Positions 1-6,341 of a stretch of 9,453 nt of DNA are shown in pieces. The notes beneath the pieces are model-generated. The model worked only from the letters and a program-made list of their open reading frames with translations, was not told the DNA's origin and did no database searches. The stretch covers positions 1 through 9,453 of the forward strand of contig JBAXBP010000137.1 of assembly GCA_037141915.1 (NCBI GenBank), given 5' to 3'. The DNA is from CAIRDP01 sp037141915. Its GTDB lineage: Bacteria; Bacteroidota; Bacteroidia; Bacteroidales; FEN-979. Each line of letters opens with the position of its first letter. Position 1 is the first letter of the stretch. The translations under genes and the position numbers were made by a program.

Positions 1-125
1 TGAGCGTAGCGAATCATCCCAAAAAATAAGGATCATGAGCGTAGCGAATCATCCCAAAGAATAGGGATCATGAGCGTAGCGAATCATCCCAAAAAATAAG
101 GATCATGAGCGTAGCGAATCATCCC
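1..125. repeat. 35-bp tandem repeat, about 3.6 copies
   Basis: Units run 1-35, 36-70, 71-105 and a partial unit 106-125. Each begins TGAGCGTAGCGAATCATCCC, followed by an A-rich part and GGATCA. Units 1 and 3 are identical; unit 2 differs at two bases in the A-rich part. The array starts at the first base of the window, so it probably extends leftward. The unit carries ATGA and TCAT as short inverted ends around a 10-base centre. The period is not a multiple of three and each frame soon meets stops, so it is not a coding repeat. No function can be assigned. Confidence 0.95.
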
Positions 126-171
126 GGCAGAACCCTTTTTTTCTCCAACACCCTCCGGGTTTAGCCTTTTT
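126..171 (+). terminator. probable intrinsic terminator of a gene to the left
   Basis: GGCAGAACCC (126-135) can pair with GGGTTTAGCC (157-166), with one A-A mismatch and one G-U pair, across a 21-base loop. Five T follow (167-171). It would end plus-strand transcripts entering from the left through the tandem repeat. The long loop and short T run keep confidence moderate. Confidence 0.45.
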
Positions 172-200
172 GGATAAAAGGTTGTTATTAAGGATGTTTA

Positions 201-232
201 TTTGCTTTCGGTCTTTGCAAATAGTATATTTG
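201..232 (+). promoter_or_regulatory. Bacteroidota-type promoter
   Basis: TTTG at 201-204 and TATATTTG at 225-232 are separated by 20 bases. This matches the -33 TTTG and -7 TAnnTTTG elements used by the primary sigma factor of Bacteroidota. Transcription should begin near 238-240, giving a leader of roughly 27 bases before the ATG at 266. Confidence 0.7.
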
Positions 233-265
233 TAATACTCTTTTAAGCTCTTTAAGTTTTCAGTG

Positions 266-679
266 ATGACTTCTGAAGAGTATGAAGACATTCTTTACGA
301 CCATCGCATCCTGCGGTGGTCGGCCAGGATACTGGGGACGATCGAGGTGGTGTTTTTATTTTACCTCGCTTTCACCGAGTTCAGGGAAGAAATAAATAAC
401 AACAGCCCTTCGCCGTTATTGACAATGATCAATGGACAGTATTTCTTAACTGTCGCATTGACCATCGCTTTTACAGGCCTAATCATTGCCTATTGGAAAG
501 AAGGACTGGGTGGCGGGATCTCACTTGCCAGTTTCAGTGTGTTATTTATCGGCTGGGCTGATTTCCATGTGGGTTTTATTCTTGGCATGGTGCTGGCTTC
601 CCTTCCGGCCATATTGTATTTTACATATTGGTTGACTGTTTATCTCGATCTTAAGAAAACAGGCCTGAAAGGCGGATAA
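266..679 (+). CDS. small integral membrane protein of unknown function
   Basis: A 137-residue protein with four probable membrane helices, at about residues 22-37, 59-77, 83-98 and 103-122, a charged N-terminus (EEYEDILYDHR) and a lysine-rich tail. The segment YWKEGLGGG after the second helix recalls small Bacteroidota membrane proteins with a W-x-W/K-E-x-x-GG turn, such as DUF7670-type proteins; this comparison is from memory. No catalytic motif or signal peptide is visible. ATG at 266 is preferred over the in-frame GTG at 263, which directly precedes it. It has its own promoter and converges on the decayed glycosyltransferase 17 bases downstream. It is the only plus-strand gene in the window and appears to be transcribed alone. 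Confidence 0.85.
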   Translation: MTSEEYEDILYDHRILRWSARILGTIEVVFLFYLAFTEFREEINNNSPSPLLTMINGQYFLTVALTIAFTGLIIAYWKEGLGGGISLASFSVLFIGWADFHVGFILGMVLASLPAILYFTYWLTVYLDLKKTGLKGG

Positions 680-682
680 GGC

Positions 683-702
683 GAATGAAAAGAAATTCAT
701 TC
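683..702. terminator. weak hairpin between convergent genes
   Basis: GAATGAA (683-689) pairs with TTCATTC (696-702) across six bases. It lies between the convergent plus-strand gene and glycosyltransferase remnant, and it overlaps the remnant's stop codon. The stem is AT-rich and no good T run follows on either strand, so termination here is only possible. Confidence 0.25.
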
Positions 703-1390
703 ATTTGAGCGAATGGCCGATAATAATTCGATTTGCTTGTAGATCTTGCCAATGAAATTTTCCCAGGAGTGGCTGCGGGCCAGGTCGATCCTTAGTTTTT
801 CTTTTCCCGGACTGTTTTCCCGGATGGCTGTTTCGATCAGCGAAACATATTCCTCCCGTGTACCGGCCAGGTATACTGAATCTCCGAAATAGTTCATAAA
901 CCTGGTTTTGGTGGCCACGATGGGTTTTCCCATCGAAAGATATTCATCGATTTTCAGGGGATAATTGGTATCGGTGAGCGGGTTGACAAGCTGGGGGTTG
1001 ATAGCGACATCGAAATCCTTGAAATTGAGCCGCTGGACGGCTTTGAGGATTTGCCTTGCAAACCTTTTCTCATTGACCCTTAGCAGGAAATCATAAATAC
1101 GATTATCCTTGATGAGATTGATTGATTCCAGGACCGTTTTCGGATAAAAAACAGTTAGATTATCGCTAACCTGGCGAAGGTCCGGATGTTTTCCCCTGAA
1201 GACCGCCCAATATTTCCGGACTTCCGGAAAATTAATCTTGAGAAGCTGGAAACTCCGTTGCAAAGGCGGGCCTATGAAAAGAACCCGATTCCTTTTTGAG
1301 ATCTCTAAGGCTGCATTTTTAATTGTCGTCCCCATGGTATTATCCCAATGCCGCGGGACTGATAATGATGAAATTCCTCCCTTCTACCAT
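697..1390 (-). pseudogene. GT4-type glycosyltransferase remnant: N-terminal frameshift and internal deletion
   Basis: The open frame 697-1335 gives 212 residues, whereas enzymes of this group have about 380-410. Residues 1-108 resemble the N-terminal lobe of cytoplasmic GT4-like sugar transferases (KNAALEISKRNRVLFI, then YPKTVLESINLI). Residues 109-212 resemble the C-terminal end of the second lobe (DVAINPQLVNPLT, KIDEYLSMGKPIVATK), the region that binds the nucleotide sugar. About 200 residues expected in between are missing, with a join inside FKDF/FDV near 1012. The usual beginning is also out of frame: ATG at 1390 reads MVEGRNFIIIS and stops at 1340-1342, while WDNTMGTT continues in the other frame, as expected after a one-base gain near 1345-1350. 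With two independent lesions, this is almost certainly inactive. The ATG at 1335 is probably an internal codon. Confidence 0.75.
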
Positions 1391-1500
1391 ACTCTGCACA
1401 ATAAATGTGACCTGTCCCGGAATTTATTCATCCTTCACTCAGATTTTACAACCCGGGTGATTTGCTTTTGCGCCAGGTTCAATCATGATTTATTGTACAC

Positions 1501-1508
1501 CAAAAATA
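1501..1508 (-). promoter_or_regulatory. possible -7 element for the glycosyltransferase remnant
   Basis: On the minus strand these bases read TATTTTTG, a full match to TAnnTTTG, about 110 bases upstream of the ATG at 1390. No TTTG is found at the expected distance further upstream. The match could be chance in AT-rich DNA. The rest of 1391-1569 shows no gene. Confidence 0.25.
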
Positions 1509-1569
1509 ACCATTCATTCGGAATGCAGGAAATAAACCGGCATTAACTTCCGGGCAGAGCCCTGGACCC

Positions 1570-1618
1570 GGGTTCCGCCCCAGAAGGGGCGGGGAATTCA
1601 CCGGGAGAGATTAAATGA
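1570..1618. repeat. dispersed REP-like element, copy A
   Basis: This 49-base element matches copy B at 3080-3128 except for a few substitutions and two single-base length differences. It contains a perfect seven-pair hairpin, CCGCCCC (1575-1581) with GGGGCGG (1586-1592), followed by the shared part GGGGAATTCACCGGGAGAGA. It lies eight bases past the porin stop codon. A second small inverted repeat, GGGC/GCCC, is at 1552-1562. No T run follows on the minus strand, so it is not a classical terminator, although it could stabilise the porin mRNA 3' end. Confidence 0.8.
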
Positions 1619-1626
1619 AAGAAAGT

Positions 1627-2967
1627 CTAAAATTCAACATGCGCCCTGATCCCGAATGCATGGACGGGCCCGCGGTCCATATTATAGGCAGGATGAAGGA
1701 TGAACTGGTAATCGGGGCTCAGCCAGAGATATTTCCTGAAGAAGCGGAAGTTGTAATACAGTTCGATGATGAATTCAGGAGAATAATTGAGGTTGCCGTC
1801 GCCTATTATAAAACCATAGCCCCCTGCTTTAAGGAAATCACGGTGATCGGCCGAGAGCCCGTTTGCAATCAGGGCCAGCCCGAACTGGTCATCGGCACGT
1901 TTCCATAATCCGCCATTAATTGATATTCCTGCGGAAAGATGCCTGTCGATCTCGGTAAAAGCAAAGGTTTCGTTTTGACCGTCATTCCAGCCACCGCGAA
2001 GGAACAGCCCTATATTTTTATGGACTGCCTGCTCCATATTAAGCCCGAAACCAAATTTGGTACGGCCTAAAGCCCGTGAATATGACAGGTCAGGAGTGGT
2101 GTCATCAGCGACTCCCCGATCAATGGCCTGCCGGTAATTCCCCATCTTCGACTGGTTGAAATACCCCATTACACGCACCGCTCCCGGCAGAGACCTGATC
2201 CTGAATTTTTTCTCAAACTCCAGGGCCTGGGCATTGGACCTGAAAATATCGAAATCCATTTCCGAACCATTAGGCAGGGTTGCAACCATTACAAATCCGT
2301 ACCGTACGGCCCAGGTGGGTTTCACCAGCTGCAACACGACACCGTAAGTATATCCGCGAACATTTGCGGGATAATCCCAGGCCCCGTTTCCCATCAATGT
2401 CCAGTTGTAAAATTGTGTCCTTGGATCATTGCAATATGAGTTATGGTCAAAGAAATCCATCATGCTGAACTTCCCCGCGCTTACTGAAAGATAAAAATCA
2501 GGTACATCTCCCGGTAATTCATTCAAATCGTCTTCTTCGAAATGTTTGCCCTTCGACAAACTGAAGACCTGGGTCAGGTACAGGCGTGCAATATAAACAT
2601 GCGGAGCCGGATCGCTCACCCGGTAGGTCTCACCGTTAGGAAAACCAGCAACTCCCAGGGTATGTGAAAAACCGCTTCCCCCGCTGAGTTCCGGATTAAA
2701 AAAGGCCGACGCCCCTTTCCACAGCCTTGTTCCTAAGAACAGGGTTGAAGTGACCGAAAGAGTCGATTCTGCATTTGTATCAAGGCTGTTTTTCCCTGAA
2801 TACTTTGCTTTAAAGTAAGGATGATACTGGGCTAAAACCGTCATCTGGAAATGAAAATTCCACCATGGAACGTTCTTTACCGAATCAGGTCTTGTCTGGG
2901 CCTGAAGGAAGACCGGGATGATCAGAAATAAGATAAGCCTGAGTGGATGTATTGAAAGATTCTTCAT
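1627..2967 (-). CDS. OprB-family carbohydrate-selective porin
   Basis: A 446-residue outer-membrane beta-barrel porin of the OprB family (carbohydrate-selective porin). The signal peptide covers about residues 1-23, ending near FLQA. Family-like blocks appear in order: HFQMTVLAQYHPYFKAKYSG (39-58), FLGTRLWKG (77-85), FNPELSGG (90-97), GVAGFPNGE (105-113), GKFSMMDFFD (165-174), NDPRTQFYNW (180-189) and NGAWDYPANVRGYTYG (194-209). The chain ends in Phe, as barrels recognised by the BAM complex usually do. Length is normal for the family. Related porins let sugars cross the outer membrane, but the substrate cannot be read here; some relatives lie near transport genes for other small molecules. 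It has its own promoter and appears monocistronic, with a decayed gene downstream and the phosphodiesterase unit upstream. Confidence 0.88.
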   Translation of the reverse strand: MKNLSIHPLRLILFLIIPVFLQAQTRPDSVKNVPWWNFHFQMTVLAQYHPYFKAKYSGKNSLDTNAESTLSVTSTLFLGTRLWKGASAFFNPELSGGSGFSHTLGVAGFPNGETYRVSDPAPHVYIARLYLTQVFSLSKGKHFEEDDLNELPGDVPDFYLSVSAGKFSMMDFFDHNSYCNDPRTQFYNWTLMGNGAWDYPANVRGYTYGVVLQLVKPTWAVRYGFVMVATLPNGSEMDFDIFRSNAQALEFEKKFRIRSLPGAVRVMGYFNQSKMGNYRQAIDRGVADDTTPDLSYSRALGRTKFGFGLNMEQAVHKNIGLFLRGGWNDGQNETFAFTEIDRHLSAGISINGGLWKRADDQFGLALIANGLSADHRDFLKAGGYGFIIGDGNLNYSPEFIIELYYNFRFFRKYLWLSPDYQFILHPAYNMDRGPVHAFGIRAHVEF

Positions 2968-3006
2968 TTACCCGGGATTGCATTTTGCCAATCGAATAAT
3001 TACTTG

Positions 3007-3014
3007 CAAAAGTA
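3007..3014 (-). promoter_or_regulatory. -7 element of the porin promoter
   Basis: The minus strand reads TACTTTTG, a full match to TAnnTTTG, 39 bases upstream of the porin ATG at 2967. Transcription would start near 3001. About 20 bases upstream lies a T-rich stretch (TTTT, near 3035-3038) instead of TTTG, so the -33 element is imperfect. Confidence 0.55.
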
Positions 3015-3079
3015 CATATGTCACCGGAATTATTAAAAAATCATCCGGATTTAAGCTTTAAAGTTTGGTATTAACCACA

Positions 3080-3128
3080 GGGCTCTGCCCCAGAGGAGCG
3101 GGGAATTTACCGGGAGAGATTAAAATGA
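3080..3128. repeat. dispersed REP-like element, copy B
   Basis: Second copy of the element at 1570-1618, in the same orientation, seven bases past the stop codon of the 202-residue barrel gene. It shares the block GGGGAATTTACCGGGAGAGA. Its hairpin is weaker: the pairing CTGCCCC with GGAGCGG has one mismatch and one G-T pair. The near-identical spacing from the stop codon at both sites suggests a mobile or duplicated 3'-end sequence. Confidence 0.8.
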
Positions 3129-3135
3129 GGTCCTG

Positions 3136-3744
3136 CTACAGTTTTACGGCAAACACCGCATTGATCGAAATCATGGTGTCGTTGGTCTTCCCGAAATACA
3201 TATACCTGGCTTCCCCTCCCACGATGAACATCTTGCCCAACGGATACAGGTAGGAAGCTGTAGCCTCAAAGTTCGACACCGAGATCTGGTGGCTGGTTAT
3301 TTCAGGCCCTATGCCCGTGATCTTGGTATACTGAAGAGCCAGTCCGGGTGCGACGGACAGGTAGAAATTATCGACTATCCTCATCCGTATAACGAGGAAT
3401 AACGGAACCACGTTCATCCTCGATTTCATATTGTATTCGGATGTGATTGTCGAATCAACCCTGAACATCCTGTAAAATCCGGTTTCCAGTCCAAGGCTGA
3501 GCCGGTACTCAGGCTCCCACATAAATCGGAAAGAAGTCCCTATGAAGTCCTTCTGAACATTTTTTGCCGGGACAAGATCCATATTTGAAAAATAATGAGA
3601 CCATCCTGCCCCGACCGCGAGGGTAAAATGTGATTTAGGATGAGGGATGCCGGATGCGGGATGTGCGAGGGAGTCAGGTTTCTGTGCCCGAGCGGTACAG
3701 AGAACCATCAGGCAAAGCGATGCTGTTATTAATGTCTTTCTCAT
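3136..3744 (-). CDS. outer-membrane beta-barrel protein, last gene of the phosphodiesterase unit
   Basis: A 202-residue secreted protein with a clear signal peptide (residues 1-20, cleavage after TARA). The mature part alternates hydrophobic and polar residues typical of an eight-strand barrel (FTLAVGAGWSHYFSN, YRLSLGLETGFYRMF, FYLSVAPGLALQYTK, FIVGGEARYMYFG), ending in VFAVKL. The general type is the OMP_b-brl/porin-like small barrel; no specific family is recognised. A proline- and histidine-rich linker (HPASGIPHPKS) follows the signal peptide and is encoded by a run of near-repeated GGATG words. The start is three bases after the stop of the phosphodiesterase gene, so the two are surely co-transcribed. 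It may be a partner barrel of that lipoprotein; this is inference from position only. Confidence 0.82.
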   Translation of the reverse strand: MRKTLITASLCLMVLCTARAQKPDSLAHPASGIPHPKSHFTLAVGAGWSHYFSNMDLVPAKNVQKDFIGTSFRFMWEPEYRLSLGLETGFYRMFRVDSTITSEYNMKSRMNVVPLFLVIRMRIVDNFYLSVAPGLALQYTKITGIGPEITSHQISVSNFEATASYLYPLGKMFIVGGEARYMYFGKTNDTMISINAVFAVKL

Positions 3745-3747
3745 GTC

Positions 3748-5001
3748 TTAGTTCTCCCGTATATAGTGATAATATCCAACTACGAAGGGATAATTGGTAA
3801 GGATGCCGTCGAAATGCCCGTCGTTGATGAACTGCCTGATCCAGTCGACATCATCGAGGGTCCAGGTCCAGGCGAGCCTGCCCTGGCTGTGCATCTGGGC
3901 AACCAGGTCATCCTGGGTTCCCTGGGTCCAGCGAGGTGCCCATACCATGGAATTTAAAGACTGAACATCATCGGTACTCAGTTCGCAGAGTGAAGGAATG
4001 TTCTTATAATCGGGCTGGTTCATGAAATCATTCATACCATCAGTTGATGGTATGCCAATATAAATATGCAGGTCCCTTCCTTTGTCTTTTGCCCTTTGCA
4101 GCATTTCCTTCTGTATTGGAACCACCGCCGACATAGTCGGCACTTTTTCTTTCATATCGAGGTAAACGTCGGTGATCAGGGTACTATCGACCGTGAATAT
4201 CAACGCATCCCTCAGTGTCGGAAGATGTTCACCGTGGAGGAGGCGCACCATGTAAAACAGCTGGATATAGGTAAAATCCTTGATTGGGCCCGAAAGCGGA
4301 CCTTTCTGGGTGAGGCGGATGTTAAGATCGGCATCGTGGTACAGCACCGGGATCCCGTCGCTGGTAAGCTGCACATCGACCTCGATACCTGTGGAACCCA
4401 GCCCTTCGGTGAAATTGATCATGGCAAGGCTGTTTTCCGAAACCGGCAGGTGGTCGGAAGTCCGGCCCCCGCTGCGGTGGGCAAGGATGGAAAACTTTTT
4501 ACTCAGCAATGCAGGGCTGATGGGCCTCAGGTAATTGAACTGAAGGGGGTTGTTGATCTCACTGCCCGAAGAGCCGTAACCTCCTTTGATGATAATGGTA
4601 CCGGGATGAGGATTTGCATTCACGATATCCGTTCCGCCCTGCTCTCTTGAAATATATGCAGTCGCAGCACCGGTATTGTCATTATAACAATACCTCCAGT
4701 AACCCTGCAGCATGATCACCGAATCAAGCTGTCCCACATCAAAAACAAAATAATGCCCGTCGGAACAGAATACCGACATCTTTTTGCGTGACCATTTGAT
4801 CACCACCTGGTCGCCGAAAACATCATTTCCGGCAGACACGGTATAAATTCCGTCCATCACTTTACGCGAAGGATTTGAAAGAGGATATGTCTCACTAAGG
4901 ATGGAATTGGGGCCTGCCGTAGGCAAGGCGAGGTCGGTGGTCTTATAACATCCTGCCATCAGCAGTGCAATCCCTGTTAAATAAAAGATCGTTCTTCTCA
5001 T
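3748..5001 (-). CDS. glycerophosphodiester phosphodiesterase family lipoprotein
   Basis: A 417-residue lipoprotein with lipobox LMAGC (lipidated Cys18). No acidic run follows the Cys, so there is no obvious surface-export signal and a periplasm-facing position is more likely. Residues about 40-160 form a beta-rich domain not typical of the enzyme family. Residues about 170-412 are a GDPD TIM barrel. Its conserved residues are visible: His175-Arg176, Glu189-Asn190, Glu207-x-Asp209, His222-Asp223, PTL at 261-263, Lys284, TWT at 379-381 and DGILTNYP at 398-405. Such enzymes hydrolyse glycerophosphodiesters to glycerol 3-phosphate and an alcohol using a divalent metal. The usual HRGGGR reads HRSGGR, a change next to the catalytic His-Arg pair. 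The start overlaps the upstream barrel gene by ATGA, and another barrel follows after three bases. The exact substrate is unknown. Confidence 0.87.
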   Translation of the reverse strand: MRRTIFYLTGIALLMAGCYKTTDLALPTAGPNSILSETYPLSNPSRKVMDGIYTVSAGNDVFGDQVVIKWSRKKMSVFCSDGHYFVFDVGQLDSVIMLQGYWRYCYNDNTGAATAYISREQGGTDIVNANPHPGTIIIKGGYGSSGSEINNPLQFNYLRPISPALLSKKFSILAHRSGGRTSDHLPVSENSLAMINFTEGLGSTGIEVDVQLTSDGIPVLYHDADLNIRLTQKGPLSGPIKDFTYIQLFYMVRLLHGEHLPTLRDALIFTVDSTLITDVYLDMKEKVPTMSAVVPIQKEMLQRAKDKGRDLHIYIGIPSTDGMNDFMNQPDYKNIPSLCELSTDDVQSLNSMVWAPRWTQGTQDDLVAQMHSQGRLAWTWTLDDVDWIRQFINDGHFDGILTNYPFVVGYYHYIREN

Positions 5002-5720
5002 AACACCCAGATTAAGTGAAGTTCAGGAATATGATAGTAACGGGCGAAGGTTGAAAAGACCATCCAGGCAGGCCAGTAATGCTGCAGGTAATTATCCTTA
5101 AGACCTATGACCAGGACTTTCTTTCTGAAGATGCGCTGTTCAATATAGATTGCTGCGGTTACACCATCGAAGATATTGCTGCCGCTGACCATTACGTTTT
5201 CCCCTGTTTTCATCTGCTGCCAGCCAATGACCACCGCCTCACCCTTGAAAGTGAACGCGAGGGTTTTGGTATTAAAACCTACAGAGAAATTAGGGTACTG
5301 CAGTATCATCATTCCAGTGTTTGCGAAACCTGCAATGTTCATCATTCCCAGGGCATAACCAAGATCATAGCCAAGGTTGAACGAAAAATTTTTGTGGATG
5401 TAATTCCACCGTGCACCAACGGTCACCTGGTTGGAAACTACTACTGTATTCACACTTCCTGCCAGTGAAAACCCTAAAGGTAATCCAAAGGTAAGCTGAA
5501 GATCGATCAAAGGAGCCTGAAGTGCGTTTTCCACCCAGTCGTAAGGCAGCTTGGTGAAATAAAAACCAAGCCCGTACTGCATTTTATAATTCTGATAATG
5601 GTGAGGGAAATACATACTTTCCCTCCCTATGTCAATTGGAGGAGATTTCTCCTGGGGATGCAAAAAAGCCGGCATGCCGATGATCACGACAACCAGCAGG
5701 CATCGTAAAATAATTCTCAT
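4998..5720 (-). CDS. outer-membrane beta-barrel protein of unknown function, first gene of the phosphodiesterase unit
   Basis: A 240-residue protein with an N-terminal signal peptide (about residues 1-22, IILRCLLVVVIIGMPAFL). Its mature part reads like barrel strands: MQYGLGFYFTK, IDLQLTFGLPLGFSLAGSV, VTVGARWNYIHKNFSFNLGYDLGYALG and LAFTFKGEAVVIGW. It ends in LHLIWVL, a hydrophobic end of the kind seen in barrels. No named family is recognised. The stop codon overlaps the start of the phosphodiesterase gene by four bases, implying translational coupling and a common role. Only 37 bases separate it from the upstream secreted-protein gene. These contain TATCTTTA (5742-5749, minus strand), one base short of TAnnTTTG, with no TTTG upstream, so read-through from upstream is equally possible. 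Confidence 0.8.
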   Translation of the reverse strand: MRIILRCLLVVVIIGMPAFLHPQEKSPPIDIGRESMYFPHHYQNYKMQYGLGFYFTKLPYDWVENALQAPLIDLQLTFGLPLGFSLAGSVNTVVVSNQVTVGARWNYIHKNFSFNLGYDLGYALGMMNIAGFANTGMMILQYPNFSVGFNTKTLAFTFKGEAVVIGWQQMKTGENVMVSGSNIFDGVTAAIYIEQRIFRKKVLVIGLKDNYLQHYWPAWMVFSTFARYYHIPELHLIWVL

Positions 5721-5743
5721 AACCTTTGATTATTGGTGGGTTA

Positions 5744-5759
5744 AAGATAACACTATCTT
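5744..5759. other. short AT-rich hairpin between genes
   Basis: AAGATA (5744-5749) pairs with TATCTT (5754-5759) across four bases, overlapping the first base of the stop codon of the upstream gene. The stem is short and no T run follows on the minus strand. It could weakly separate the unknown secreted protein from the phosphodiesterase unit, or be chance. Confidence 0.25.
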
Positions 5760-6328
5760 CAGGAATCCCTCCAGTTGGATATCTCATCGATACGAATATA
5801 CCCAGCAGTGAGTATGGCACGATAGAACGACCCGGCCTCGGAGCCCGGTGACCTGAGGATAAACATGATCCTGTCATTACCGTTGATGAAAACCCCGGGG
5901 TCAAGCCGGTTGAACTCACGCCCCAGCCGTTTTTTCAGATCGGTGAGTGCATTCTGATCTGTCAAAAGCTGGCGGATATCGGAGATGGTTGTGGAGTATT
6001 TCATGTACACATTATGGTCCCAGACTTCCCGGTAAGGCTTCTGGTCCCTTGAATTCATGTATTTGATCATGTCGATATTTTCCTGGCTTACAACCCCGGG
6101 CTGAATGGTATTGAGAGCGAGGATAAGGGTTTCATCAAGATAGATGAGATCCTGGGCAGGTTCAAAATATTTGGAAGCTTTCCCGTTTTGCTCCAGGTCA
6201 CCTATAACCGCTGAAGTTGCCATGAATTTAATCGGCGGCACGGTTGCAGCAGGGTTAATGCCCTGGCTCTGGCTGAACCCTGTAACAGGCAGCAAGATGA
6301 GAAAAGTGTATAATAGTTTTGTTTTCAT
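5759..6328 (-). CDS. secreted protein of unknown function
   Basis: A 189-residue protein that I do not recognise. The start MKTKLLYTFLILLPVTGFSQ at 6328 gives a textbook signal peptide (cleavage near residues 18-20). A longer open frame back to 6451 would overlap the MarC-family gene and bury this signal, so it is rejected. The mature part is mixed in charge and seems helical in the middle (EPAQDLIYLDETLILALNTI, ISDIRQLLTDQNALTDLKKR), with hydrophobic strand-like stretches near the end (RIMFILRSPGS, SFYRAILTAGYIRI). It has no Cys lipobox and no membrane segment after the signal, so a soluble periplasmic protein is likely. It starts 13 bases after the MarC-family gene and is probably co-transcribed with it. 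Confidence 0.75.
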   Translation of the reverse strand: MKTKLLYTFLILLPVTGFSQSQGINPAATVPPIKFMATSAVIGDLEQNGKASKYFEPAQDLIYLDETLILALNTIQPGVVSQENIDMIKYMNSRDQKPYREVWDHNVYMKYSTTISDIRQLLTDQNALTDLKKRLGREFNRLDPGVFINGNDRIMFILRSPGSEAGSFYRAILTAGYIRIDEISNWRDS

Positions 6329-6341
6329 GGGTTTTGAGTTA

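Noticed and set aside
1..125. CRISPR array
   Set aside because: The repeats are directly adjacent with a fixed 35-bp period and no unique spacers, and no cas genes are present.
1238..1546. 102-residue plus-strand reading frame
   Set aside because: It overlaps the glycosyltransferase remnant on the other strand and has no signal, motif or promoter of its own.
1570..1618. Insertion-sequence end
   Set aside because: No transposase gene, target duplication or paired terminal repeat lies nearby; a short REP-like element fits better.
1615..1908. 97-residue plus-strand reading frame
   Set aside because: It is antisense to the end of the porin gene, whose family motifs and signal peptide are clear; it begins inside the repeat region.
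4066..4650. 194-residue plus-strand reading frame
   Set aside because: It is antisense to the phosphodiesterase gene, which has all its catalytic motifs; the frame shows no family pattern.
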